64,000 bases of DNA from Combretum micranthum (GCA_024138025.1 JAMXBD010003404.1:1-64000); one strand, 5' to 3'; shown: positions 11,881 through 23,467, counted from the first letter of the stretch. The notes: generated from the letters alone by a model not told the origin. A program made the numbers and translations.

Positions 11881-12273
11881 GAAAGCAAAACTTCAAATTG
11901 GAAGTTATATTTTGATGGAGCAGCCAATGTATATGGATGTGGAATAGGGGCAGTCCTAATTTCACCTGAAGGAGATCAATTCCCGCATCACTAGATTGGT
12001 ATTCCCTTATACGAACAATATAGCGAATACGAAGCATGCATTATGGGATTAGAGATGGCAATCCAAATGGAGATTGAAGAGCTCGAAGTATTTGGTGATT
12101 CGTCACTCATTATTTTTCAAACTCGAGGAGAATTCAAAACAAAAGATCCCAAGTTGATTCCTTATCATAATCACTTGGCAGAATTGACAGAAAAATTCAA
12201 AGAAATCTCCTTTGTTTATGTGCCAAGAACTCAAAATCAGTTTGCTGATGCTTTGGCAACTTTGGCCTCGTGA
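11881..12273 (+). pseudogene. Second, archaeal-type RNase H (aRNH), element A, broken
   Basis: A second RNase H fold lies between the gypsy RNase H and integrase. The metal-binding set is visible: aspartate in LYFDGAA (near 11905), glutamate in EYEACIMGLEMA (near 12035), aspartate in FGDSSLI (near 12100) and aspartate in FADALATLA (near 12245). This duplicated RNase H is an established trait of plant Tat/Ogre elements, thought to have been acquired from an archaeal-type RNase HI. A stop at 11990 and a frame change break it, but all four acidic residues remain. B has the same domain at 25985-26375. Confidence 0.85.
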
Positions 12274-13604
12274 TCCAGTTTACTGAAGGAACAAGAATGC
12301 AACCTTTACAAGTCGAGTAAAAAATGAACCAGCATTTTGTGCCATGATTGAGCTAGATGAACCATGGTTCCAAGACATTAAAGTCCTGTTACAAACGGGT
12401 AATTACCTTGAAGGCGCTACCAAAAAAGATCAAAAATCACTGAAGCTTGGCTAGTCATTTTCTGCTAAGCGGGAATATTCTATACAGAAGATCATTCGAC
12501 ACAACCTTTAAGGTGTGTAGATGAAGCAGAAGCTAAAAAGCTCATGGAAGAAGTTCACGAAGGAGTTTGTGGCCCTCATATGAGTGGTTATATGCTAGCT
12601 AAAAAGATCATGAGATTAGATATTTCTGGTTAACCATGGAATCAGATTGTATCAAGCATGTGAGATCTTGTCATTTATGCCAAATTTATGCAAACAAGAT
12701 AAATGCTCCTCCAAAAGAATTGCAGTCGATGTCAACTCCATGGCCTTTCTCAATGTGGGGAATAGACGTCATTGGGCCAATTTCACCAAAAGCCTCAAAT
12801 GGTCACCGATTCATACTGGTTGCAATTGATTACTTCACCAAATGGGTAGAAGCCGCTTCTTACGCCAGTGTAACAAAAACTGTAGTGGTGCGATTCATCA
12901 AAAGAGACATCATCGCCCGATATGGAACTCCAGAAAGTATCATCACCGATAATGGTACAAATTTGAACAACAAAGCAATGACTGATTTGTGTCAGCAATT
13001 CAAGATCAAGCATCGGAATTCCACTCCGTATCGTCCACAGATGAATGGGGCAGTAGAAGCCGCTAACAAGAATATCAAGAGAATCATCGAAAAGATGACC
13101 ATTCTACAAAGATTGGAATGAAATGCTTCCGTTAGCATTGATGGCATATCGGACATCTGTAAGATCCTCAACTGGGGCAACGCCCTATTCCTTGGTGTAT
13201 GGAACTGAAGCTGTTTTGCCAATAGAAGTCGAAATTCCTTCACTTCGAATTTTGGTTGAGACAGAGCTTGAAGAGGCTGAATGGATAAAACAAAGATTTG
13301 AACGTTGAATCTGTTAGATGAAAAAAGGTTGACCGCAATGTGTCACGGGCAGTTATATCAGCAAAGGATGGCTAGAGCATTCAATAAGAAAGTCAAGCCA
13401 AGAAAATTCCAAGAAGGTGATTTGGTATTGAAAAAGATGTTGCCAAATGTGCAAGATTCAAGAGGAAAATTCACACCGAATTATGAAGGGCCATACATAG
13501 TTAGAAAAGTGTTGTCAGGAGGAGCATTAGTCCTTTCTCAAATGGATGGACCTGATTTAAAGGATCCTGTAAACTCAGATGCTGTGAAGTTGTACTATGT
13601 ATGA
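12274..13604 (+). pseudogene. Integrase of pol, element A, broken
   Basis: The HHCC zinc-binding N-terminus is readable around 12545-12690, ending CHLCQ. The catalytic core has D in WGIDVIGP (codon 12765), D in ITDNGTN (codon 12948) and E in NGAVEAANK (codon 13056): 35 residues lie between the last two, the normal D,D-35-E triad. The C-terminal part has [17 protein letters not shown], then GKFTPNYEGPYIVRK, and ends LYYV-TGA at 13604. There is no chromodomain, as expected for Tat. Breaks lie near 12270-12640, 13121 and 13308. It would insert the cDNA into the genome. Confidence 0.9.
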
Positions 13605-13922
13605 TCAATACAAAAGTTAGCCATTTGCCATGTTCAATTGATTTTATTTTGAGTAATTATAAACAAAGTTGATATCTCGAAATTCTCTGAAGTCGGGTCA
13701 AAATCCCATTCCAATCCAACTCATCAATCAATCTTCCTTTTCAAACAGACTTCTAAAACAAACACTAATGAAATTGTTAGAAGTTAGTTTGAGCATCGCA
13801 TAACACTTAAAAATGCATATATGCAATTTTTACATGATTGTCCTTAGGTGGAAAACTATACTGCAAGGATAATTAAATGTTGCAAGACAATATGTGGCTA
13901 ATGGGAAAGGAAGCCCTAAGCA

Positions 13923-14157
13923 CATTTGATGATCATCCAATCAAGACAGAGATTGGATATTTTTACATTTTAGAAGTAGGACATCCTCTCTGAAATTGAG
14001 GCATTTGATGATCATCCAATCAAGACAAGATTGGATATTTTTACATTTCATGAGCAAGACATCCTCTCTAAAATTGAGGACATTGATTGATCATCCAACA
14101 AGACAGAGATTGGATATTTTTACATCAGAGGAGTAGGACATCCTCTCTGAAATTGAG
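13923..14157 (+). repeat. 79-bp tandem repeat, 3 units
   Basis: GATCATCCAA recurs at 13931, 14010 and 14089, spacing 79 bp. Each unit holds GATTGGATATTTTTACAT and GACATCCTCTCTGAAATTG-like segments. Confidence 0.85.
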
Positions 14158-14178
14158 CCAATTATGCAAACACTTCCC

Positions 14179-14305
14179 AGAAGAATGGGATTGAAGTTTG
14201 ACAATTCCCGATCAAGTTTCCAGAAGAATGGGATTGAAGTATGACGATTCCGATCAACTTTCAAGACGAATGGGATTGTAGTATGTCAATTCCTTGTCAA
14301 GCTTT
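14179..14305 (+). repeat. 42-43 bp tandem repeat, 3 units
   Basis: AGAAGAATGGGATTGAAGT (third copy AGACGAATGGGATTGTAGT) starts at 14179, 14222 and 14264. Confidence 0.8.
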
Positions 14306-14509
14306 TGAGATTGCGAGATGTTTGTTTTCTCAGCCAAGTAATCCCAGTGGATCAGAATTTCCAAAGTCCAAAAAAGATTGTATATCTTTCAACAGATCTT
14401 AAGTCAAAGAGATGACTTAACCTGCTTTTCAACCCCATCATCAAGATGGTATATCTCAATTTCTAACCTTGATACACTCACTTTAAAATTCGTCCCTTCA
14501 GGACAATAT

Positions 14510-14750
14510 CACCACAAATCCGTCATCTTCAAGACGGTACCCTTTTTGTCCCACCACAAAATCCATTCAAGTCGGTGCCCTTTTTTATTCCTTTTTCACC
14601 AAAAATCCATCAGTTCAAGCCGGTACCCTTTATCCATAAAAATCCGTCATCTTCAAGAACCTTTTATCCACCAAAAATCCGTTACCTCAAGACGTGCCCC
14701 TTTTTATTATCACACCAAAAATCGTCACCTCAAGACGGTACCTTCTATGT
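14510..14750 (+). repeat. ~40-bp tandem repeat, about 6 diverged units
   Basis: Units of the form AAATCCGTCATCTTCAAGAC followed by GGTACCCTTT recur near 14515, 14557, 14602, 14638, 14674 and 14716. The reverse complement of the element B minisatellite unit (AAAATCCATCCTTTCGAGAT then GGTGACC) is clearly homologous. Confidence 0.8.
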
Positions 14751-14862
14751 TACCTTCACATCCAAACACCAATACACTTCACCCTATCCATACACATTTC
14801 CCTGAAGGGCAAAATTGGCTATCTTTTGTCTTTGTGGCAAAGTTTTATTCAAACTTCACCAC

Positions 14863-14874
14863 AAAGAGGGCAAC
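14863..14874 (+). other. Polypurine tract, element A
   Basis: AAAGAGGGCAAC lies immediately before the 3' LTR start TGTAGACACC. B has AAAGAGGGGCAGC at the same place. It primes plus-strand DNA synthesis. Confidence 0.75.
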
Positions 14875-15165
14875 TGTAGACACCCAAATTTTGCCCAACT
14901 TAAAGGCTTTAATTTGTAATTAGAATTAGTATTGTATCAAGCTCACAAAAAATGAAAAAATCAAAAAATCAAGAAAAAGCAAAAAAGTCAAGCAAAAATT
15001 CAAAAAAAATTAGAGAAAAAATGAGAGGAAAAATAGAAATTATTATTTGAGCTTGATATATACAAAATTCTAGTTTATAAGTTGTTTTAAAGTTAATTAA
15101 ACAAATTTAAAAAATTATTTGTTTAATTAAACTCATCATTTGAAAGCCTTAAGTATTGATGAAGT

Positions 15166-15256
15166 TGGCTAAGTGATCGAGGCACAAGCCAAATGGCTTG
15201 TTCGTTAAACACATTGACCTAAACACACCCAAGCTCAAGGACCAAGGTTCAAATCC
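15166..15256 (+). promoter_or_regulatory. tRNA-like A-box/B-box module in LTR
   Basis: TGGCTAAGTGATCGAGGC (15166-15183) resembles the D-arm/A-box of class II tRNAs such as tRNA-Leu, and GGTTCAAATCC (15246-15256) is a near-perfect B-box. The 80-bp offset is long but within the range of class II tRNA-like or SINE promoters. A T-run follows near 15270. In the B 5' LTR the A-box is kept at 35704-35721 (minus) and the B-box is GGTTCAAAACC at 35629-35639. Not a functional tRNA: no acceptor-stem pairing was found. Confidence 0.45.
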
Positions 15257-15719
15257 TAGCAAAGGCAATTTTTGCCTTTTTATCATCTTATATTTTTGCC
15301 TTTTCATCTTCCTCAAAGTGACTTTTTGCCTTACTTTGCATCGATTTTTAACTGACAAAACATCATTAATTGTTGAAATTGATGATGCCATTGCAAAGTA
15401 GACATGGAATATGAAAGATCAGTACACAATTCATGTGTAAAAGCAACCCAAAAGTCACAAAATTCGTATCGGAAAAATTGAAAAAAAAATGCAATTTATG
15501 AAGCTTCAATTGTCCATTAATGGTGATTTACAAGAATTGATGAAGTTGGACGATTCATCTACCCAAATTGGATGATCTGATGAAGAATATGAAAGATCAA
15601 TCATCAATTCATCGGTTTAAAAATTAAACACGAATTATTGGATTAAATTCGTGCAAATGAAGAAGCAAAAATCGATTGGTTTCTGAAGCAATACGAAACG
15701 TCAAATTGAGCTTGCAATC

Positions 15720-15728
15720 TATAAATAG
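15720..15728 (+). promoter_or_regulatory. TATA box of element A 3' LTR
   Basis: TATAAATAG, same context as at 3039 (GCAATC before, AGGATACTA after). Confidence 0.6.
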
Positions 15729-17605
15729 AGGATACTAGATCAAAAGGCACAAGTCAATTCGATGAAACACTCACTGAATCAGATATAATTGAAAGCTTTT
15801 GTAAACCTCAGAATTTGAACGAAATTGTCAAATTCGAGGTTGAAAGCTGAAATTAATCAAATTAAAGTGTTTGGAGAGCTTTAATTAAGTGTGTGTGAGG
15901 TCTTTATCAATTTAGAATTGATCGAATTAGCCAAGGGAAAGCTTTGCAAATTTTCCTTCCATCGCCATTGTACACCACCGCCGAAAACCACCACTTCTGG
16001 TAGTTTGGGTGGAAGCCACCACTGTCAGGAGCTGCCCAGCCACCATCCACATCAGGCCGACAAGCTCCTAGAGGCTGTGCACCACCACATCCATCAGAAT
16101 TAGCCTCGAAAACCACCACAGTCTTCTTCTTCGCCCGACTGGTTGACCCGACCCAACCAGATCCGACCCAATTCGAGTCAAAGTCCACCTAGGATCCAGT
16201 CAACAGATCTGACGGTTGATATTGAGTTAACAGATCCTACGTCCTAGATTGGTCCTTGCATCTGACGGTCCAGATCAAATCAATCTGATCTAACGCACCA
16301 GATTAAACCAAGCAATCAGAAGGTCCAGATTCAAGTCAACATAGATCTGACGGCCCAAGGTAGTCCGCATATCAGACGCTTCAGATTCAATCTGCCTGCA
16401 TCTGACGGTTAGGATTCGATCACGCGATCAACACTTCTAATTCAGTCAAAGAAGATCCAACGACCAAATTTAGTCCACTGATCTGACGGCTAACATCACG
16501 TCCGCTTCATCCAACAGTCCAGGTTGGTCCGTATTTATAAAATATGTATTTTAATTAAAAAAATTACGAAAATACCGAAAAATTCAGAAAAATACTTTTA
16601 TACATTTTTAGACATATTTTAATATTTTGATATTTTTTGTGATATATTTTGTATTTATATGTCTAATTATACACACTTGTGTTAGGAAATAAAAAGTAAA
16701 AAAAAAATAGAAAAATGAAAAAAATATGAAAAAATAAATACTTTCCAATATTGATGTGATACTGAATTTTCATAAATAATTTGTATTTGTTTATCTTGAC
16801 TTAAAAATGAATAAAAGCATGATAAAATAACAAAAGATATGAAAAATACTTAGAAAAATCCTGTTTTCATAAAAATTAAATAAATGGTTAGATCTTTAGG
16901 ATCATCATAAAAGTTTTTTTTTTATAAAAATAAAAAATTAAGGAACTTAAAGTGAAACAGTTCCAAAATTAACAATAAATCAACAAATTAAAGTTTTCTG
17001 AAAAAACACCTACGTTTTGTTTGATCTGGATTAGCGAGTACGTAAGCACCTATATGGCGACATAAAAAATGAAAAAAAAATTCAATTTATTATCTATTTG
17101 TTTTTTCTTTGTAAATACGATAGTTTACTTTCTAAAGAATATAAAAAGATAAAAATTATTTGATTATTTATCCTGTATAGTTTATTCTGCTAAATAATAA
17201 AAAAGACAAAAAATGGTAAAAAAGAAAATAAAAATATGAATTGTACATATTGTTGATAATTGTAAATATTAGAGCAATCGAAGGATATTTGGTAAATTTA
17301 AAATTTTAAAGTGGTAACCATTTAGGTTTTAATAGGTTAGCCCCCGAACCCAAGATATCTGGTTTTCAAATTTTGATTTTCTAAATCAATTTTTTTTCCC
17401 AGACTAGTAGCTAAGTTAAGATCAACCGACCCATTGATTTTAACTTTTATTTTTTCCATATTTTTATCGGGTGGTGACTCCAAAACATTTTTAAATTAAA
17501 TTTCTTTTAATCCCTAGTCGAGGATTCATGTTAAATGGGTTGGGGTTTAATATGAATCGGATTAGAAGAAATTAATCAGATAATGAGAAAAATCCAGGCT
17601 CGACA

Positions 17606-18590
17606 AATAGGAATAAAAGCAACAAAGGAAAAAGGAATCGAAGTTCTTCAGGAACATCTTCATCCGAAAGCTTGTCTATAACCTTCATATATGTGTAGTG
17701 TGTGGAGAAGCTAGTGATGAGGAGCTGGAGTCCTTTGGCATGGAAGGAAGTGAGGATCAAAGATGCGACTCAATATCAGGTTAGTGCTATACCCTTAGAA
17801 TACCGCATATTCTTTCCTGCTAATAAAATCAAGGAGATAGGTTGTTAGAAATACCCTTGGATTAAATAGCTAGGCTAAGGATAGGAAAGCTCGAGACCAT
17901 TAAAAGCTAGTATGAGCCAATGATGAAAACTAAAACAAAACTCGATTAATTTAACGAATTCCAAGACACCCCTCATATAACTTCTTGTAATTAAAGAACT
18001 TTGAAAGATCAAAAACCTATGATGACCGTTACATAAACGTTAAAATTTCAGTAATCAAATCTCAATTACCAAACTCCATAAGACCTTCATAAGTAATAAT
18101 TATACAATAAACCAATGAGATCTCTTGATTTCAACCCCATCAAGATGATCACAATGATAAGAGTTTCAAACAATGATGATTGTATCTTTTAAAGAAATGT
18201 GAATCTCAAAGTACAGTATTGTATATACAGCTACATAAGAATGGAGAAGCGAATCCACAACCTTTGTTGGTCAAAGTAATTGAGTCATGAAAGGTCGTGT
18301 TGTCGTGAGTCGTCTAGTGTCAGTCAAGTCAAGTCGTCTGTGGTCTCAAGTCAAGTCCGTGTTGTTCTCCAAAAGAGTCATATAAGTGATGGTTAGAATC
18401 GCTAAGCTAAATCTTATTAATTCGTATGTACTATATTTCGGAAGATATCTATCATGCAAAATTTGGAAATGACACAAACCAAAGGATAAACCAGTGCTAG
18501 AAATATAACTTGAAATTCACAATCTTTTCTCAATAAACAATACACTCGTAACAAGTTTTGTGGACAAAACTTTCTTTAAGGTAGGGAGGA
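17606..18590 (+). other. 3' internal end of element T1 (Tekay-like), unclassified sequence
   Basis: The last ~50 bp (GTGGACAAAACTTTCTTTAA then GGTAGGGAGGA) match the way Tekay/Del elements end: a short phrase after the pol stop, a purine tract, then the LTR. Nothing in 17606-18540 reads as a known domain; two short open stretches (17606-17760) are not supported by any motif. Element A was inserted at 17605, so the rest of T1 lies left of the window. This tells us T1 is not a solo LTR. Confidence 0.55.
18578..18590 (+). other. Polypurine tract of T1
   Basis: AAGGTAGGGAGGA directly precedes the LTR start TGTAAGCATTGG. Confidence 0.65.
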
Positions 18591-20742
18591 TGTAAGCATT
18601 GGAAAATTTCAGTAAATAATTCCAAAATGAACTTCGAAAATAAACCCTGGAAATGACTGTAAATTAAAACCGAATTTAAACTAGCCTTAAATCACGAACG
18701 AATCTAGAAATTTCTTAATCTTGAGAAAATGAAAATCCTTAAAAATAAAATAAGAACTCAACAGTCTTCAAATTCAAAATCACTACGTATGACAAATTCC
18801 ATACTTAACTCTGAATTATAAAATCGGGTAATATAGAATTCAAAAACAAATTATTAAAAAGTAAATAACGATAAACCTTCGGAAATAAAACTCAATTCAA
18901 GAATTCAGAAAACGTTGAGAGATATTAAATACTTACAAAAATAAAATTTAAAATAAATTTCTCAAATTAAAAATGTTGTATAAACATAAAACATCAGTTT
19001 CTAAATTGGCAAAGATCTAAATCGAAAAATCACCAGGGAACCCTAAGTAGATTAAATACCTTAGGATGGTTAAATATCGAGTTCATAAATTTTTAAGTGC
19101 ATTAGATTGTATAAAATATGATTAGACAAGTTAAATAATGCATGTAATTAAACCAACTCTTAGCAGAAAATTTCAGTTATAAAGTAAGCCCAATACCACC
19201 TTTAATTAACCAAAAAGCAAGCTTCATTAATTAACCAAATCCAAGCCAATTAAAGGACTTAATTAGCCACTAAAGTCAACAAATGGATAAATATCAACTT
19301 TTGAAAGTGTAAAATTCGTCGAAGAATTTCAGACCAACATAACACACACCAAAAAGCTTCAAAACCCATTTCTACTCTTTCAAAAGCTCTCCCATGTCCA
19401 TGTACAATTAAACCCTTCATCTTCTACAACTTAAACTCTCAAAGGCTTGCAACAAGACTCCTAAACCAAGGCACAAAGTCCATATGGTAAGTGCGTTCCT
19501 CTAGCTTTATGTGTATTTAAGTTATGCTTTTGTTAGAATAGGGTTTATATGCTAAATGGTGATAGGATGATTTTTTATACATTGATGGTAGCTTGAGTAG
19601 TGTTATGTCGCTAGAGGATTTTGTAGTGTATGTTTTATATAAATTTGGAAGTGTTGGGATGATTGTATTAGAATGACAAAGGGGTTGAGTAGTGTAATTG
19701 GCATGTGGAGTTGAAATGCAATTTTCATGTGATGTTGTAGTTGAGTGATTGATGGATTGAACAGGAGTTACTGTTTGTTGAATGGTGTTAAGAACATATA
19801 ACAAGTTTTGGGAAGTTTAGAATGAGTTTGGAGGATTCTTGAATGTGTAAATTTTACAAAGAAAATAAGAAAATTCGTGAAAATCATGTAATTTTGTTCC
19901 AGGGTCTACGTCGGCAATAAGCCATCGGCATAGGATCCCACACTGATGGCATACTTGGCAACTCTGCCGGTGTTCGGGGTATCCATGAGCGTGGACCAAC
20001 CCCGTGGAACTCTCGGAAATTTTAGAAAATTGGAGTTGTAGTCTATACCGGCTCAAAGCCGCCGGCGTAGACTATAACGCTGTTGGCGTGTTGCTAAACG
20101 CTACCAGCGATGGCAAGCATTGCGTTTTAGGGTAGAGTACTTCGATTCAACGCTGCCGGCGTATCCCTTGCAGTTTCTATTTTCAAAAACTTCCTCCAAT
20201 ATTTTCCAAAGCTTGATATATGATCAATTGAATATTTTTGAGTATTGTATGATATTATATGATGTTTAAATGCTATGTTATGACTTTGTAAATTTATTTG
20301 AAGTTTCTTTGATTAGTTATGTTTGAAACTAGTTGATTAGTTCTTCAACTAAGTGAGAAATTCAATATTTTCTTGTATAATGATAGATATTCGCTCGGCT
20401 AACCCTATTAGTTCCCGAGCTATTTCAGATATGCAGTAACTTGCTTGATTCTTTGTTTAGGATAGACATTCTTTAAAATTACTTTAAATTAAGGAAATTT
20501 AATAATTCATTGTATTAGTTTCTGTTACACCATTGAATCTGGTTCGAAGGGTGGTACCCCGCTCACATTAGGAGCATGGTAGTTTTAGGCACTTAGACCA
20601 CCATTGTCATTTTGAAATGACTTTTATAAGTGGTTCAATGGGTAATTGATAGGGTATTTGGTATCGGTATACCACTTGTTTATTCTTGAAAGGATGTAAT
20701 ATGATTTAATTCAGTGTTTATGGGAACACTTGAATTAGTGAT
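18591..20742 (+). repeat. T1 3' LTR, left part (split by element B)
   Basis: Starts TGTAAGCATTGGAAAATTTC, which matches the minus-strand start of LTR G (62103 downward). It is cut at 20742 by element B and resumes at 36015. Together the LTR is about 2.96 kb. It includes a GC-rich patch with repeated GCCGGCGTA-like words at 19905-20165. Confidence 0.8.
20738..20742 (+). other. Target-site duplication of element B, left copy
   Basis: GTGAT; identical copy at 36010-36014. Confidence 0.9.
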
Positions 20743-21488
20743 TGTCGAGCCTGGATTTTTCCATTATCTGGTTCATTTCTCCTAACTCGATTCACATTAA
20801 ACCCAACCCATTTAACATGAATCATCGACTAGGGGTTTAAAAGGAATTTTAATTTTTGAAAACTTTCTAGAGTCGCCACCCGATATAAATCGGGAAAAAA
20901 TAAAAAGCTATGATCAATGGATCGGTTGATCCAACTTAGCTACTAGTCTGCGAAAATTTGATTTAAAAACCAAACTTTTTAAATCAGATATCATGGATTC
21001 GGGGGCTAACCTATTAAAACCAAATCGGTTACCACTTTCGGAATTTTAAATTTATAATCTATCCGTTTTCATGCTCAAAAATCAAGTGAAACATTATAGC
21101 ACAATATTTACAAGTCAAATCATTCATTTTTATTTTATTATTTTTTTAGAACATAATATCAACAAAATATCTTATATTTACAAAATATTTATTCACAATA
21201 TTAAAAAAACCAAAAATTTTTTTTTTAATGTCGCCCGCAGGTGCCTACGTACTCGCTATCGAGATCAGACAAAACGTAGTTCTTTTAAAAAGAACTTAGT
21301 TTGTTGGTTCATTTTTATATTTTTGAACTATTTCACTTAAGTTCATTGAATTTTAAATCTTTATGAAAATCATTTTTTGATGATCCTATGATCTAATCAA
21401 TTGATTTTTCATTTCATGAAAATATAATTTTTCTAAGTCCCAAAAATAATTTTTTTATCAAAAATTTTGGTTTGGAAAATCCATTTTG

Positions 21489-21490
<2 letters not shown>

Positions 21491-21532
<42 letters not shown>
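21491..21532. repeat. (ATT)n microsatellite in B 3' LTR
   Basis: About 13-14 perfect ATT units. The same place in the 5' LTR (34030-34070) is a short impure run, so the array grew or shrank after insertion. Confidence 0.85.
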
Positions 21533-21951
21533 TATCATCACATAAATTCACAACATATTCAAAATATTTTACAATACATTAAAATTATTTTCATGCATCA
21601 AATACGCATTTCTAAAAGCAATTTATGTATAAATACATATTAAAAATATTCAAAAATATCAAAAAAAAATAAATTTATATGAAAAATAATTATTTTGATT
21701 TTCCTGGATTTTTCTGAATTTTTCTGAATTTTTTATGAATTTTTCTGAATTTTTTACTATTTTCTGAAATTAATTATATAATAAAATAATAATAAAATAA
21801 TGTGGACTGACCTGGGCTGTTGGATGTTCTCGGATGCGATCTGGATCGTCTGATCTGAAGACCAATCCTAGCCATCTGATCTCGTTGACTCGATCTGGGG
21901 CGTTAATCACCTTGATTGAATCTAGGCCGCTGATCTGCTTGATCAAATATG

Positions 21952-22171
21952 GACCGTCTGATCTGGATGATTGAATCTGGGCCGCTGATCTGCTTGATCA
22001 AATCTAGACCGTCTGATCTAGATGATTGAATCTGGGCCGCTGATCTGCTTGATCAAATCTGGACCGTCTGATCTAGATGATTGAATCTGGGCCGCTGATC
22101 TGCTTGATCAAATCTAGACCGTCTGATCTGGATGATTGAATCTGGGCCGTCTGATCTGGGCTGACCGTTGA
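21952..22171 (-). repeat. 55-bp tandem repeat in B 3' LTR, 4 units
   Basis: GACCGTCTGATCT starts at 21952, 22007, 22062 and 22117, exactly 55 bp apart; units include TTGAATCTGGGCCGCTGATC and GCTTGATCAAATC. The last unit is partial. Confidence 0.92.
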
Positions 22172-23467
22172 CGTTGACCATTGACCAGTGGGCGGGTTGG
22201 ACTTCGGATTTTCGGGTCAGATCTGACCCGATCGGGCGAAGAAGATGAAGTCGGTGGTTTCAAATGCTTCCTCGGCCGTCCCTGGTGGTTGTTGACCTCC
22301 ACAAGCTTATCGGCCCGACTCCTATGGTGTGGCGCGTCCATTGGTGGTGGTGGTTCTCGCCCAGAACCACCAGAGCGGCGGTTCGTGGTGGTGCCGGCGA
22401 CTCAATCGGAAATTAAAAAATTTGCAGAACTCAATTCGAACAAATTGATCAAATCTAAGCACACTTGATCACTTTAAACTTGTTCCTAAAGCTCCTCAAA
22501 CACTCAAATTGGATCGAAATTGATCCAAGATCTTCGATTTCAAATTTTCTCTCTTAAGAACCCTAACTCGAAATTTTCGAATTCTTCATTCTGATTGTGT
22601 TTGTTGAAATTGAATTGTGCTTTTGATCCTAGATCCTCTATTTAAATTGCAAGCTCAATTTTACGTTTCGATTGCTACAGAAACGAATCGATTTTGCCTC
22701 TTCATTTGCACGAATTTAATCCAATAATTCGTGTTTAATTCGTTTTAAACCGATGAATTGATGATTGATCTTTCATATTCTTCATCAGATCATCCAATGT
22801 GGGTAGATGAATCGCCCATTTCATCATTCTTGTAATCCTCATTAATGGACAATTGAAGCTTCATAATTGCATTTTTTTTTTTCAATTTTTCCAATATGAT
22901 TTTGAGACTTTTGGGTTGCTTTTACACATGAATTGTGTATTGATCTTTCATATTCCATGTCTACTTTGCAATGGCATCATCAATTTCAACAATTAATGAT
23001 GTTTTGTCAGTTAAAAATTGATGCAAAGTAAGGCAAAAAGTCACTTTGAGGAATAAGATGATAAAAAGGCAAAAATTTGCCTTTGCTAGTTTTGAACCTG
23101 GGTCCTTGAGCTTGGGTGTGTATTTGGGTTAATGTGTTTAATCAACAGGCCATTTGGCCTGTGCCTTGATCACGCCAACTTCATCAATACTTAAGGCTTT
23201 CAAATGATGAGTTTAATTAAACAAATAATTTCTTTAAAACAACTTATAACTAGAATTTTGTATATATCAAGCTCAAATAATAATTTCTATTTTTCCTCTA
23301 ATTTTTTTTTTCATTTTTTCTCTCATTCTTTTTTTTTTTTTATTAATTCTCTTTTTGGCTTTTTCTTGATTTTTATGATTTTTTCATTTTTTTGTGAGCT
23401 TAATATATAATACTAATTCTAATTACAAATTAAAGCCTTTAAGTTGGGCAGAAATTGGGTGTCTACA

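Larger units (their letters stand above)
13605..14862 (+). other. Element A 3' UTR with three tandem-repeat blocks
   Basis: Non-coding stretch between integrase and polypurine tract. It contains three short tandem arrays listed separately (13923-14157, 14179-14305, 14510-14750). Repeat-rich 3' UTRs are typical of Tat/Ogre elements. The open frame at 14378-14923 is an artefact of the repeats. Confidence 0.75.
2789..17605 (+). mobile_element. Element A: Ogre/Tat-like Ty3/Gypsy retrotransposon, 5' LTR truncated by insertion
   Basis: Gene order on the plus strand is LTR, primer site, ORF1, gag, protease, RT, RNase H, archaeal-type RNase H, integrase, repeat-rich 3' UTR, polypurine tract, LTR. 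The extra ORF1 before gag, the second RNase H before integrase and the TGGCGACTCCACTAGGGA primer site are recognised traits of the Ogre/Tat lineage. The 5' LTR lacks its first ~587 bp in the window because another LTR was inserted at 2788; those bases should lie upstream of the window. All long frames are broken, so the copy is probably not autonomous. The right flank AATAG (17606-17610) is the candidate target duplication. Confidence 0.9.
14875..17605 (+). repeat. Element A 3' LTR
   Basis: Runs from TGTAGACACC to GGCTCGACA, 2731 bp, with TG...CA ends. Same family as the B LTRs (2725 and 2719 bp, minus strand). It holds a tRNA-like module (15166-15256), a TATA box at 15720, a GC-rich segment near 15960-16180, degenerate TCTGACGG-type repeats (16210-16530) and a poly-A/T-rich tail with the conserved block CGAGTACGTAAGCACCTA near 17036. 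Confidence 0.9.
20743..23467 (-). repeat. Element B 3' LTR
   Basis: On the plus strand it reads TGTCGAGCCTGG...GGGTGTCTACA. It holds an (ATT)n microsatellite, four 55-bp units and, unlike the other LTRs of the family, a damaged TATA box: the homologous site near 22637-22646 reads CTATTTAAATTGC instead of CTATTTATAGATTGC. The A-box of the tRNA-like module is also shortened here (near 23162-23178). Confidence 0.92.

Noticed and set aside
15166..15256. Functional tRNA gene
   Set aside because: Only the A- and B-box regions match; no acceptor stem, anticodon arm or correct length.
17572..17760. Possible gene at the A/T1 junction
   Set aside because: The frame crosses the LTR end, has no recognisable domain and is low in complexity.
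21952..22171. CRISPR-like spacing of 55-bp units
   Set aside because: Units are contiguous with no unique spacers, and the sequence is a plant LTR.
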